A stretch of DNA of 64,000 bases. It comes from Phaeodactylum tricornutum CCAP 1055/1. Its lineage: Eukaryota; Bacillariophyta; Bacillariophyceae; Surirellales; Neidiaceae. The position numbers were made by a program, and so were the translations under genes. Positions 22,201 to 30,450 of this stretch are shown piece by piece; position 1 is the first letter of the stretch, and each line of letters opens with the position of its first letter. Location: contig NC_011687.1 of assembly GCF_000150955.2 (NCBI RefSeq), positions 124,001 to 188,000 on the forward strand. Direction: 5' to 3'. Under the pieces are notes generated by a model. That model saw only the letters and a program-made list of their open reading frames with translations. It made no database searches and was not told the DNA's origin.

Positions 22201-22956
22201 ATCGACCAACACTCGAGTCGATGTGGAGGTGAGATTTGTTGTTGTTGCCGTGGAGGCTGGTCGCCAATCCTCATTCTCGGTAATATGTTCGTCGTCTAGA
22301 TCGAGATTCTCGTTCGTCGTATGGAGTCCCTGTACGGCCAGGGAACTTTGTCGATCGAAGGCAACGGTGATTGTGTGTTCGCGGGGTGTTTGATCGACAA
22401 CGGGTCCAAAAGTTGTGTCGTTTTCGTTTCCGCTTGTATCCTCGTAGCCGTCGTGATTGTCGAATCCTGTCTCCAAGTGTGACGATCGCTGTTCGTCGGT
22501 TGCTGTGATACTGTTTGGAAAAGGGTCCCCTCCCACGGAGGCGTCGTCCAACGACTCGAGATCCCCCAAAAGATCGTCTTCATCGGCAGTCCACGCGTTG
22601 GGTTCATCGGACGACTCACCCAATCCCCAACCGTCGTGAGACCGCGACGGATCGTCGACCACGACACCGACGGCTTCCTCTCGAGGCGAGTCTTCCGAAT
22701 GATGCGTGACTTGTTCCAAAAAGCGCGACAAGCGTCCCATGAACATGGTGCCAACTGCGGGAGGACGATTGGTAGTGGAAGAGAACGACGGGTCGTTGTT
22801 GTTGTTGTCGTCGTCGTCACTGTATATTTCTTCGTCGTCGTTGTCGTCACTGTATAGTTCTTCGTCATTGTCGTCTTGGTCGCTGTACAGGTCGTCGTCG
22901 TCGTCATTATTGACGGGAGGCGGTGGTGCCGCTGCCCGCATCATGTTCGACCACAT
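16204..22956 (-). CDS. Giant VVDHTP-repeat and coiled-coil protein (2,250 aa), candidate tether
   Basis: A single-exon protein in three parts. Residues 1-180 are highly acidic, with three YSD-acidic repeats. Residues about 183-948 carry 13 copies of a VVDHTP-type motif in degenerate units, listed separately, with GW-acidic motifs at W110, W381 (GWGDADD), W766 (GWDHDD) and W983 (GWDDDGD). Around 1145-1165 a Cys cluster (CVTCC...CPC) might bind zinc. Residues about 1190-2240 are an almost unbroken Glu/Lys/Leu/Gln-rich coiled coil. I do not recognise the protein. A long coiled coil plus acidic-Trp motifs resembles vesicle tethers and coat-binding proteins, and the divergent neighbour is Sec24-like; a golgin-like role is inference. 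A second ATG lies four codons in. The start and frame are otherwise unambiguous. Confidence 0.85.
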   Translation of the reverse strand: MWSNMMRAAAPPPPVNNDDDDDLYSDQDDNDEELYSDDNDDEEIYSDDDDNNNNDPSFSSTTNRPPAVGTMFMGRLSRFLEQVTHHSEDSPREEAVGVVVDDPSRSHDGWGLGESSDEPNAWTADEDDLLGDLESLDDASVGGDPFPNSITATDEQRSSHLETGFDNHDGYEDTSGNENDTTFGPVVDQTPREHTITVAFDRQSSLAVQGLHTTNENLDLDDEHITENEDWRPASTATTTNLTSTSTRVLVDHTPNAEEISHPASWNVSVGALAPSETDTSVADLPPNHESDDDEQQPPDTDQQHAFGPVVDHTPADSSSIPSSPFVSVVNSMGAVHAATLEEDFRQDDAMDETYYLEESQGDGDATTLDNTSEKNQDNGWGDADDLSLENTEASSAGGEPTAATTTSPPATPVTGYHTASSVSEGRAVVDHVPLEIPQGPPRAPFSDPSLVALAPEDDLTRNSGNGEDEDLYPYGNENEYGPVVDHTPLTPALSRATSGANSMAVHFEADDDDDDDALDDTEFGEDSIDPGSKAPSMALQTNLTEGSTLVDHTPSEMGSPHGKRGDLSVAVLASEDGSKEAGENDSTNEQVVYGPVVDHTPTVPLVPFSIRSDSVIVQAQDHDTVDGTLAGGSTVAAGDSSIHQEVSSQASADDETTDERPSALQSREDQLVDRVPQRPESRFGDASTLVAAEPSDLMSEVDDMAQEEGNFGPVVDLTPPTRSATAHIEPPSGAGSTAVFAPPSIAEDDFEDHDETEGQGGDEGWDHDDPVLEETPNPQSGNDEPVVPPEPPEQPLVDFIPPQEDGTAVVLSSSSHGSQDASEVAVGGAQSLVLQAEDPKEDDFGPVVDQTPRLASSVPRSVVSTTSIATQMTASECRALEKEDNAEGQSEETMTDKRKVVVDHLPSQMKSKRQIDSIATVGRSQLTGDEEEEDDDIEFGPVVDHLPTSRASLAPSRGGSTVDALATVSEVESDEDEDGGGWDDDGDLDVSDGGLSEKPQLNLSVLHRSFRRSTSATSEPERNVSVRFESSVDDIAPKEVASNRTNVLEPEHGEQQSANSTQYFDPDSSSFVALEDRMQPCKLVHEEVPFDKILSEADTPPSTPYRRSSSPPPGQESDSIGAELYHRLLSKRPPPRCVTCCNEESVDCPCVKRLIGDSSQQAELVGFMETSEGEAIKVDFGKLLQDEMTRRRLVEEEVKILRAQIDGERDRDSGQGFLETEIGSLRRSNDDLLERVEVLNYTCSRLEDEKMQLLNQAPFQSETQTNAKDAHIELNAKTTLLESEISHLKELLGNYATVEALDADLKARVLHLEGELSAKSGESNLLELKVMQLEKQLLREAEEKKRTEEEKYISCQQLNEKVCLLQAELAAKPPQSSSLLMSEEGMEEVKALREARNAFAQKVAELQVQHEKELQKQYKLLDKKTAEIRSLEATLTGLSDEKRTALADLSRYRSLANESDSLASELLSVARERDLLQESLIESKEALASLQGLVDTCGLEKEDSDERKSHETEALKIEVERAKEALAAEKVAVVEKLNAIEILRQEKEDYSKELLASQALSASLESQIENMNTMAAAQKAETAEATHKNQQLHNELTTLATKLEESEHSLQEALLKLSNAERQLLEDSAQSLRDAKTISKVKAELAKAQNLAQNAVSQKEALNSEKEDMKRAAIEAKIFFEDSKRQWEEAMSRQNKELSSLRLKCDALDQHNVTLSSELQKVEDRSKAAILEAEGQALETSNRLSQDLERLQEKNSLLSDKLGALNSIEHELQVNQSNLKEVSKERDLLAEENEEMLVQFGLLKEKLDEGDEQVQLLQEEIEILKGSDNVVSSKMVTMQEKHQELLKSNVELSRARDFLEISIAEAGEERRELVSRIRELEVAHEDLIASYSGQEKSSSSTQLQTECNELRNATMAQSSEIVSLKEQLKDFVQNRKEAEELRIRSTQQDEEYQRVYQELISKNEELHELGVQFDTDRASFTSEFEGVKQKLLTRERACIEHYKRVEELEEMLQNTRKELELSREQLDTAKASNRAIEQPSEHGIESTLPLELSATVEGYEQRLNDLLLERSVTEQKIESYKENVSSLEFELQASQAKLEIFQQTHLESLATAESLHLREFEGSIHESEMENLRHQVESLESALESTRARLVTKEEEVDHLNKHLRQTKVAQRNGAAESLEASNSQGHSNDVGSLRSHVMSLAVALERSENRRAEAIDRLLREREGNAESLRRLSESVKRFYSTVSSGDT
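20113..22410 (-). repeat. 13 degenerate VVDHTP units, two alternating types
   Basis: Type A ([FY]GPVVD[HQL][TL]P) and type B ([LV]VD[HRF]xP without GP) strictly alternate, A-B-A-B to A, with the VD of each motif near residues 187, 251, 311, 430, 485, 551, 598, 673, 716, 798, 849, 903 and 943. After each motif comes a 10-25 residue spacer, a short hydrophobic patch (such as SLAV, SVAVLA, SMAV, STAVFA) and an acidic stretch. Spacing averages about 63 residues. The strict alternation implies that the ancestral duplication unit was an A+B pair. Confidence 0.85.
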
Positions 22957-23684
22957 GGGACGTAGTCTACTCTCGTGTTGGCGTCGTCAACGACCAAAAA
23001 GGACTCTAGCGGAACAAGGTGTTGTAACGGAGTTCGGTGGCGGCCGCCAGGCACGTCCCGTTGCAGTGTAGAGAGGTTTGCTGTCGCGGTTGGTTGCTTC
23101 ACCGAGTGTGTGCGACGTCGAGTCGATGGGGAGAGAGTAAGTCACGTGAATGGTGTGGGTATGGAGGAAAACAAGCACGGGAGTGACGACCAGGACTCGA
23201 GTTGCTGTGGGTGTTGGTCCACACCGGAGGGAGAGTGCGGGGCCCGGGGTGGGGGACCAGGATCCGTCCGGTTCCCGGTCATATGGACATTGTGCGTGGA
23301 CGCTCGATACGCAACGGTGTGATGAGTCGTGGAGTCGACGGACCGCACCCAGCCCACCCCTACAGAGAAACCCTCGATCCAGCGTCTGTACGATTGGACG
23401 TACGTCAATGAACCTTCAGTCGGAAACTAGCTACTCTAGCTAGACATCGTCGAACGAACAAACTGTCAGTGTACGTGTGAGTGGGTCACACAGTCCGCAA
23501 GTCCCCGACCCCAACGACCCACGCGAGGGGGGATGCGTCGCACCGACCGATCGCAACGATGGCAAATACAGTCCAATCACTAGGCGTGTAGGACTGCCTA
23601 CCTCGTAGTACAGCCAAACGGACCTAACTACGAACCAAGTCTTGTGGTAGTGATAGTACTGTTACAACAACTACTATCGTTTGC
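22957..23684. promoter_or_regulatory. Divergent intergenic region, coiled-coil gene / Sec24-like gene
   Basis: 728 bp shared by two divergent genes. ACTGTCAGTG near 23461 and CACACAGTC near 23486 resemble the recurrent intergenic word. A partly symmetric CTAGCTACTCTAGCTAG lies near 23428. No gene is visible. Confidence 0.4.
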
Positions 23685-26620
23685 ATGAGTCGTCGTCGCG
23701 ACGGCTTTGCCGTATTGCGTCCCGTCAGTCGAGCGGTGCCGTCGAGTCGAACCATCCGGGACGACAGTCGCTTGCCGGACGCCTTGGTCGTGACGCCCGT
23801 CGTCGTCGTCCCGGCAGCAGAACCCGTTCCCGACGACGGTGTCCCGCCTCTCCTGACTGCCGTTCCCAAGTGCGAGCGGTGTGGGGCACCCCATCCGGAT
23901 CACGTCACACACTTTGGTCCTTCCACTCCGGCACTCCTACTCTGTTTTCTCTGTGGACACCACCAAACGCACCAGGCATCTTCCTCCGCAACCATCCCAT
24001 CATCCTCCGTATCAGGGTCATCATCTGCGTCCCAATCATCCTCGTGCGTCTTTACTTTGCCCTTACGGTGGCCCCCATCTTTGGATTCTTCTCCCCCCAC
24101 TCCGTCCTACCGCGTCCCGGCCCGGGCCTGTCCACCCTTGTGGTTCCTCGTCCTGGATGGTTCCTGCCACGAACGATCCTACTGGCAAGCCGTCACGCAA
24201 GTACTGTCCGAAATATTACAACCCGCCAACGACAACAGTGCCGATACCACGGCGCCACCGGAACACGTACACGTGAGTATACTCCTCGCCTACACCACCA
24301 CCAGTGGCACCAACGACGACAACAATGCCCACCACACCACCCACACCCCAAACAACACCCCCAACAACAACCCCAACAACACCCCAAACAACACCCACAA
24401 CGTGCTCGCCGTCTGGCAACTGGATTCTCCGTATCCACACGTTCAACACCGTTCCAGTGCCGAACCCGACGCCGATGATTTACTCCGACATTTGGCCCAC
24501 AGTCCGGTACCCTTGGACGGAGCCCACGTCCCACACGTGCACGCGGCTCTCCGGACTTTGCTCGATTACGTCCCGTCCACACCCGACGCACGCTTTCCCC
24601 TCGCTTGGACCGTCCGGGCAGTCCAAGCGACTCTCGACGAGTACGGACACGCCGCTGGACTCCGAGAGAACCACAATCATCACGACAACCACCACCACCA
24701 CAACAACAACCATCACGACACGACACGGTTACCCTACGCCGGAGCCAAACTCACCGTACTCCTCGGTTCCCGACCCACCGGAATATCCCAACGTGTACGG
24801 AAACACGATAACTCAGTCGGACTTGGTGGTGTTGGTGGACGTATCGGCAATAGTCCCGGACAACGATTCCCCACTCCACAGCCACAACGCGGCAAGCACC
24901 AGCCGGATCTCACACCCTCGGCTCTACAGGAATACTATCAACCCACCACGCCATCCGTGGAGGTGGAGTACTCCGCGTTGGGTCGCGCCTGTGCCCGGGT
25001 AGCCATGGGTGTGGATGTCTTGTGTCTCGTTACCGAACCATCCCAATCAAAAGCCGACACCAGCCCGCACACGTTTGTACCCCCGACCGATTTCGGAATC
25101 GCCCTCTGGAGTAGCCTCACAGACACTAGTGGTGCGCCGGGGCCCTTGCTCCTGGATGTTACCACCGAGACCGGAAGGGAACGTCTGCAACGGGAAATCC
25201 AGGCACGCGTCCCTTGGAATCCCGCTTTGGTCTTTGGGGGTGAACTGCGCTTGCGTCTGCCGGCCGGCTACGCGGTGGACGAAACGGTTACGGCCTCGCC
25301 CACCGCAACCAACGACCACCCCGATGACACGGATGGCCCACAACTGGCGGCCGTCTTTTATAAGGCCGGACTTTCCGGACCTGCCAGTGCCGTCCAACCG
25401 CAACTCTGGAAACTGGGCACCGCCGATCCGTACACAACCCTGGCAATCGATCTCAAGCTGGAAAAAGACACCATACCGCATCGGCTCCACGTGCCCGGCT
25501 TGGGTGAAGTGTCACTCCCACCGACTCTGCAAACATGCTTCGCCTACACCCGCATCGTCCACCACGCACCCACGAATCAGTACGAAACACGCCGCGAAAT
25601 TCGGATCGCCAGCATCCGCCTACCCCTGGCGCGTACGGTAGAAGCCTTGTACGATAATTTGGATCCGGAAGCGCTCGCGGTCGTACTTTTTCATAAACTC
25701 GCCTTGGCCGGTCTCCAAGACGGCGTGGCGGAAATTCCCGTCGTCGCCAGCGCCTGGCTGCAATCGCTACTGGCCAGTGCCTACCGCTCCGCGGTGGAAC
25801 AGGATCGACTCGAGACGGAATTGCACGAACAAGGTCTGGAACCGGACGGAAAGTTTCACGCCATGCAGCGTTTATTGGACCGGGGCGGCGATTTCTCATC
25901 CGACGATGTCTTGTTGGCGCAGGGGCACCGGCGGCTCCGGACCGTCCCCTCATGACGTATTTGTTGCTCCAATCGGATGCGCTCCGGGCCTCGGGGTCAC
26001 CGTCCTTGGATCAACGCATGGCCGCCTTGCTGCAAATGGCCTCCATGCCACCGGAAGTCTTGACACGGTGTATTGCGCCGCGGATTCAATTGTGGGCCAG
26101 TGGGGCCGAGGACGACGAGCCCTTGGTAGATGTTTTGGAATTGCGATCGGAAGACATTCAAATGGCCGTCATGGAGCAGAGTCAGACGCAAAGAGAACTC
26201 ATCCTACTGATCGACACGCCGGACCAAACCACTGTTCTGGATGCTCGGTACGTAAATACGCACGTCAAGGATGGAACGGCCAAGCCGCTCGTGGTGGGAC
26301 GGGGGTTGCGACACGCCATTGCCGAAACCGCCGTCAGCTACCGGACGCCACCCACGATTGTGTATGAACTGGATCAAACGAGTACGGGAGGGGAACGGAC
26401 CTTTGCGAGACTCCTGGATGCCTTGGTGGAAGATGCCCCCAGTCCGGATGGACATGAAAATTATGACGGATGGAAACGAGATGTGGCCGCAGCGGTACTC
26501 GAGTAAGTTTGAATGCGGTTGCATGGCGTTTACTGTTTCGTTTTTTTTGGTAACGTGATGAATCTGACCCTTTTTTGCGTGTGTGTGTGCAGGGAACTGG
26601 AAAAGGACGAATTCGACTAG
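23685..26620 (+). CDS. Sec24-like COPII coat protein; one reading-frame break near 25,950
   Basis: Domains follow the Sec23/Sec24 order: zinc ribbon C63-x2-C66...C87-x2-C90; trunk (PLWFLVLDG, KLTVLLGSRPTG, LGRACARVAMGVDVL); beta-sandwich (GGELRLRLPAGY); and helical domain (ALAVVLFHKLALAGLQDG). At 25,953-25,955 the frame stops, and an overlapping ATGA opens another frame. That frame continues the helical domain (MTYLLLQSDALRASG...PPEVLTRCIAPRIQLW) and a gelsolin-like end. A 90-nt intron (26503-26592) then adds ELEKDEFD and a stop. Both halves match the same family across the break, which lies in a run of C, so a one-base indel (genomic or assembly) is likely; re-initiation or recoding cannot be excluded. 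Sec24 proteins select ER cargo for COPII vesicles. His/Asn/Thr-rich insertions sit in the trunk. The sequence is divergent from canonical Sec24. Confidence 0.75.
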
Positions 26621-26700
26621 TTGTTCCTAGTGAAGGCAACTATTCGAATGAAACGTTCCCGTATAGGCTTTTGATAATGGCTATGCACATGTGCAAACTT

Positions 26701-27574
26701 TTACAACTTTTTTGCAACGATTCGAATTCGGCGGTAATCGACCGTCCAGTCGGTGCCGTTGAATAATTCTGATCTCAATAGATCGTTTATCTGGACGAGA
26801 ATACTGTCGATTTCCTCATCCGACTGGCCTTTGAAGAAGGTGCTGCCAAACATGCGTAACCAGTTGCTGAGACCCGCTTCACCGTCTTTCAAGACGACCG
26901 GCCGATCGAAAAGTGTAGCCGCAGATACTTCCATGCCGTTTTCTTCCAGCAAAGTTGTGTACTCGGATATGCTAGGAAAGTTCCAAGGAGTCGTCGAAGC
27001 CGGCAATTGAAGGACTTGTAACGTAGACTGCACAACCCGTTCCACGTTGCCTTTGCCACCGAACTCGACGACTAGTTGTCCACCCGGTCGTAAAGCCTTC
27101 GCCATACACGCGACTGCACGTCCCGCATCCTTGGCGGGTATCCAGTGCAAGGCAGCGTTGGAAAATAGAACATCCACGGGCTCGGGAACCTCAAAATTGC
27201 GCATGTCGCCCTGAAAGAAATCACAGCTGGGAAATTGTTGCCGAGCTTTCGCGACCATGTCCGGATCGGCATCCATCCCCGTTACCACCAAGTTTTTTGC
27301 TAGATGAGACAAGGCTTGCGTCAACTCACCGCTACCACAGCCAACATCAAGAATGCGTTGACCGTCACTGACTTGTATTAGTTCTAGGAGTGAACTGCCA
27401 AGCTTCCAGACAAAACTGTGCTGTCCCTGATAGCGATCGACATCCCACTGAGAGCGAGAGAGAAAGCGCACATTCTACTGTGAGATCGCCTACGTTTCAG
27501 AGCACATCCCCAAGAGTCCCGTTTCTTACCTCTTGGGTTGGCGCATCGGCATCGATACGATTGTCGACGCTCAT
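26701..27574 (-). CDS. Class I SAM-dependent methyltransferase, trans-aconitate methyltransferase-like
   Basis: Two exons, 27574-27530 and 27447-26701, flank an 82-nt phase-0 GTAAGA...TCTCAG intron and give 263 residues. The spliced start reads MSVDNRIDADAPTQE then WDVDRYQGQHSFVW. The Rossmann core has motif I ILDVGCGSG at 47-55, the acidic end of strand 2 (VVTGMDADPDM), FQGDMRN, the post-I strand VDVLFSNAALHWIP and LRPGGQLVVEFGG. This is the methyltransferase-11 type, and the SNAALHW motif is typical of trans-aconitate methyltransferase and its relatives. Substrate is unproven. No targeting peptide is obvious, so it is probably cytosolic. It is convergent with the Sec24-like gene, 80 bp apart. 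Confidence 0.88.
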
Positions 27575-28288
27575 AGTGATTTCGGAACGTTTGCGCCAAC
27601 GAGAAAAGGAAGGGTATGAACAAGATGGAATGTGATCTGTCAGAAAACTGTCAGCCTGCCAAAGAGCCGACAGAATCAAGCTGGTAGGAATGACCCAAAA
27701 CATCACAAGATCCGAACAGAGTGGACGGAATTATGGGTGGATCGATTTCCTCCGAACAGCGGATGGATTTCCTTGGAACAAGAAAGATACCCTACCAGTC
27801 GTACACGAACTTTTCGTTGCTTTTTACATTCCATTTTACAGTTAATTGTATCAAGAAAAGAACACCGGAAAGAAAGAGGGTTTGGGTCGACGCGACTGAC
27901 TGCCAGGTTACACGATGATTTTTGTGACATGCGAGTTTGCGGATTGACAGTGACAGTGAGCATTGACTCTTACCGAGGGTCTGTTTGCGAGCGTTAGAAT
28001 TGCTTTCATCGTTTGGCGTCAAAACTTTACGTTCCCTGTAAATCCACTCCGGAACGGAAAGAAGACCCGGATTTTGAAAGACGACTGACGCATGTGTATC
28101 CGGCATTACTGTCGTCTGTCCTGTTCCGTCGTCGTTAGAGCGGTGTGGGCTAGGGAAGTCGTTCTTGGTGGCTGTCGGCGTTATGGCAAGCCGAAGAAAG
28201 TTGGGGGGTGCTACGGCGAGTCTCCATGTTGCATATTGTTCGCACTCGTTGCCCTTCAATTGAGATACGCCTTGTTTCGGAACCCATC
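27575..28288. promoter_or_regulatory. Divergent intergenic region, methyltransferase / plastid mini-protein
   Basis: 714 bp shared by two divergent genes. TTGACAGTGAC at 27944-27954, running on into CAGTGAGCATTGAC, is one of the better copies of the recurrent intergenic word. CTGTCAG also occurs twice near 27638-27655. No coding sequence is convincing. Confidence 0.4.
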
Positions 28289-28899
28289 ATGATGAAGCCG
28301 ATTATTCTCCTCACCGCCCTTGCGGCATCATCTACGGCCTTTGCCCCTACCAGTAGGTATGTGTAGTGTCGAATCGGAGATAAAGGCAAAGCAACGAAAA
28401 AAGTGGCAATTCCAGCGGGCGCTGGTTCGGCTGCTGTGTAGCAAAGGACGTACGACCGTACAAGCTTTGCCACGAAATAGAGCCTTGACGCCCCCGTCAC
28501 ATTCTTATACTAGCTATTATTACTGCTGGATTGCTGGAAAGTGACTACCACGCTACGCCGATTCTGCCCCAAACTGCTACCTTCGTATCGTATGCTCGAC
28601 TACGTACGCCATTTGGAGGGGCTTTCACTCGCGCACGGTTCGTTTCGGTTTCCCCGACTTGTCCGACAACACACACACTCACACACACATACTCTTGCTT
28701 TCTTATTCTTGCTTGTAGATTCGGAGTCCGCAGCGCGAGTATCTCCGTTGCGGCCGAATGGAAGCCGAGCGAAGGTGAAAAGTGGGAAGAAAAGGACTTT
28801 GAAGGCGAACTCAAAAAGTTGGAAAAGGAAGCTGAAGACCGTCTGGATGCCAAGATTGCCGAAATGATGACCAATATTGATACCGTGGGTAGCAAATAA
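28289..28899 (+). CDS. Small plastid-targeted protein (82 aa), unknown function
   Basis: Exons 28289-28356 and 28719-28899 are joined across a 362-nt intron (GTATGT...TTGTAG) and encode 82 residues. Exon 1 gives a textbook diatom bipartite presequence: a signal peptide (MMKPIILLTALAASSTAFAP) ending at an A-F-A-P cleavage motif whose Phe is needed for plastid import, then a short Ser/Arg-rich transit region (TSRFGVRSASISVAAEW). The mature part is only about 45 residues, very rich in Glu/Lys, and looks like one or two helices (FEGELKKLEKEAEDRLDAK). I do not recognise it. Small acidic/basic helical proteins of this size are often accessory subunits, but nothing here proves that. The intron holds CA repeats before the acceptor. 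Confidence 0.8.
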
Positions 28900-29100
28900 A
28901 CAAAAGAGAACGCTGCCTAGCAAGTATTTTATCGTGCCATCATCGTTTCTTGCTAGTATCGTTGGGTACCTACCCACCCACCTTACACTTTTCAAACGGT
29001 TGGAGGGGTACTTTCACGTGATCGTGCGTGGGGGTCCGTACGGCCTCGGTCGTCGATCCACGAGTTGCCTAGCACGCGCCTTGCGCGATACACACCCTAT

Positions 29101-30450
29101 CTAGGGAGACTGCTCTCTCCTACTTTCCGGTGTCGGCCATACAATAGGAAGCATGTCGTCGTCTACACAGACTCCTTCGTGTTCGTCAACCCCCCACCGC
29201 ACTCGTTTGGCCAACACCTGGACTCCGGCGTCGTGTGCCTCGCGCAGGTACCGGGCAAAGGAGGGACAGGCCTGGATGTTGGGTGCAAAGGCAGTAGCGT
29301 CACCCCGGATCACCACGAATAGAATCGTAGTCAGCAAGGGCGTGGACGTTGTTTTCACTTTGTCTTCTTCCTCTTCCTCCTCCGACGGCGACCACCAACA
29401 CAATCGCTCCCGGGCGATGCGGGTCAATTCCCGGACGTGATGTATCGCTCGCGTCGACACAACCGCTTCCCCGTCCGGACCTTTTTGGTTGGAATTGCCC
29501 CACGGAAAAATAGCCGTCCGCGTGTAGGGGCGTACGTGCGATACAAAGACGCACGATTTCTTCGGTCGCTTGCCCGACGCCGGGACGGCGGGCGGGGTTG
29601 CGTCGACAGCGTAGTCCGTGTCGACGACCGTCTTGACTTCGATGATGCGCTGCGTGTGATCCGCGTGGGTGACGAGAAAATCCACCCGCATGTCGGTGCC
29701 GCAGGGGTTGCGTACCTGTGTGCGCAGAGCCGTGACGGCCGGAATGCCTTCGACGAGATTGTGCTCCAACCAACACCGGGCAATCCGTTCGCCCAAGGCG
29801 GGATGCGCACCCACCCACGTGGGGGGATAGTGTATCTTTTCCGGCACATCGTCATCTGCCGGAATGTCTCCGTTGGTGGGTGGGTCCGGATGCCGTTGTG
29901 TGTACTCTTGTTCGTCCACGTACAAAAGTTGGGCGTGAAATTCGCATTTGGGTGTCTGGTATTTGGGACTGACCGCCTCGGCTCCAACCAACTCACCCTT
30001 ATTGGTCCGTGCCGGTTTGATCAGTAGTGTTTTCCCCACGACACATTTGCCTCCCATGTCCAAATTTGGTACGTGGAGCAGTGCCTCTCGGCCGTCTTCA
30101 CCATCGAGGCGCACGTCGGCTACGTACGGACTCTTATTGCGCGTGGATGGTCGGGCCCGAAGTGTGGCCCGGATCAAGGGATCCGGATCCTGCAAGGAAA
30201 ACAGCACTAGCTTGCCATCCAGTAGAGTTGGCGTCGCTGTTGTATTGTGGCGAACCGTAGTCTGCCTCACGGGTTTCCGTAGGGGATGTGACGGTGGCGT
30301 GGATCGGACGGTTTGAGTTTTGCGTCGCTTGTGTGGAGTGGAACACAGTGCATCCCCCGAAGAATCCTCCTCCGGGACCGTCGAAGCGGCAGTGATTTTG
30401 GTTGGTTGCGATTGCGTTCTGGTACGAATCGCTCGACGAGTCGATACCAT
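29101..30450 (-). CDS. sfsA: SfsA family protein
   Basis: From the first ATG the protein has 449 residues, about twice a bacterial SfsA, mainly through an N-terminal extension and insertions. Family features are LLHVPNLDMGG (the 'CPNTGSM' region), the nuclease-fold core RVDFLVTH...RIIEVKT (D257, E271, K273), RAIHHVRELTRIAR, and a C-terminal FVVIRGDATAFAPN with AREAHDAGVQVLA-like residues. Bacterial SfsA was named for sugar-fermentation stimulation and has an OB-like plus PD-(D/E)xK-like fold; its biochemical role is unsettled. The frame stays open 5' of the ATG and encodes a hydrophobic stretch (LLILLLLVFLTRA) and then PLAILAHAFTSP, which resembles a diatom plastid cleavage site. No ATG precedes it before a stop, so an upstream exon may be missing from this model. 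Confidence 0.8.
   Translation of the reverse strand: MVSTRRAIRTRTQSQPTKITAASTVPEEDSSGDALCSTPHKRRKTQTVRSTPPSHPLRKPVRQTTVRHNTTATPTLLDGKLVLFSLQDPDPLIRATLRARPSTRNKSPYVADVRLDGEDGREALLHVPNLDMGGKCVVGKTLLIKPARTNKGELVGAEAVSPKYQTPKCEFHAQLLYVDEQEYTQRHPDPPTNGDIPADDDVPEKIHYPPTWVGAHPALGERIARCWLEHNLVEGIPAVTALRTQVRNPCGTDMRVDFLVTHADHTQRIIEVKTVVDTDYAVDATPPAVPASGKRPKKSCVFVSHVRPYTRTAIFPWGNSNQKGPDGEAVVSTRAIHHVRELTRIARERLCWWSPSEEEEEEDKVKTTSTPLLTTILFVVIRGDATAFAPNIQACPSFARYLREAHDAGVQVLAKRVRWGVDEHEGVCVDDDMLPIVWPTPESRREQSP

Noticed and set aside
25952-26620. Separate small gene downstream of the Sec24-like frame
   Set aside because: Its start continues the Sec24 helical domain exactly where the first frame ends, so one broken gene explains it better than two genes.
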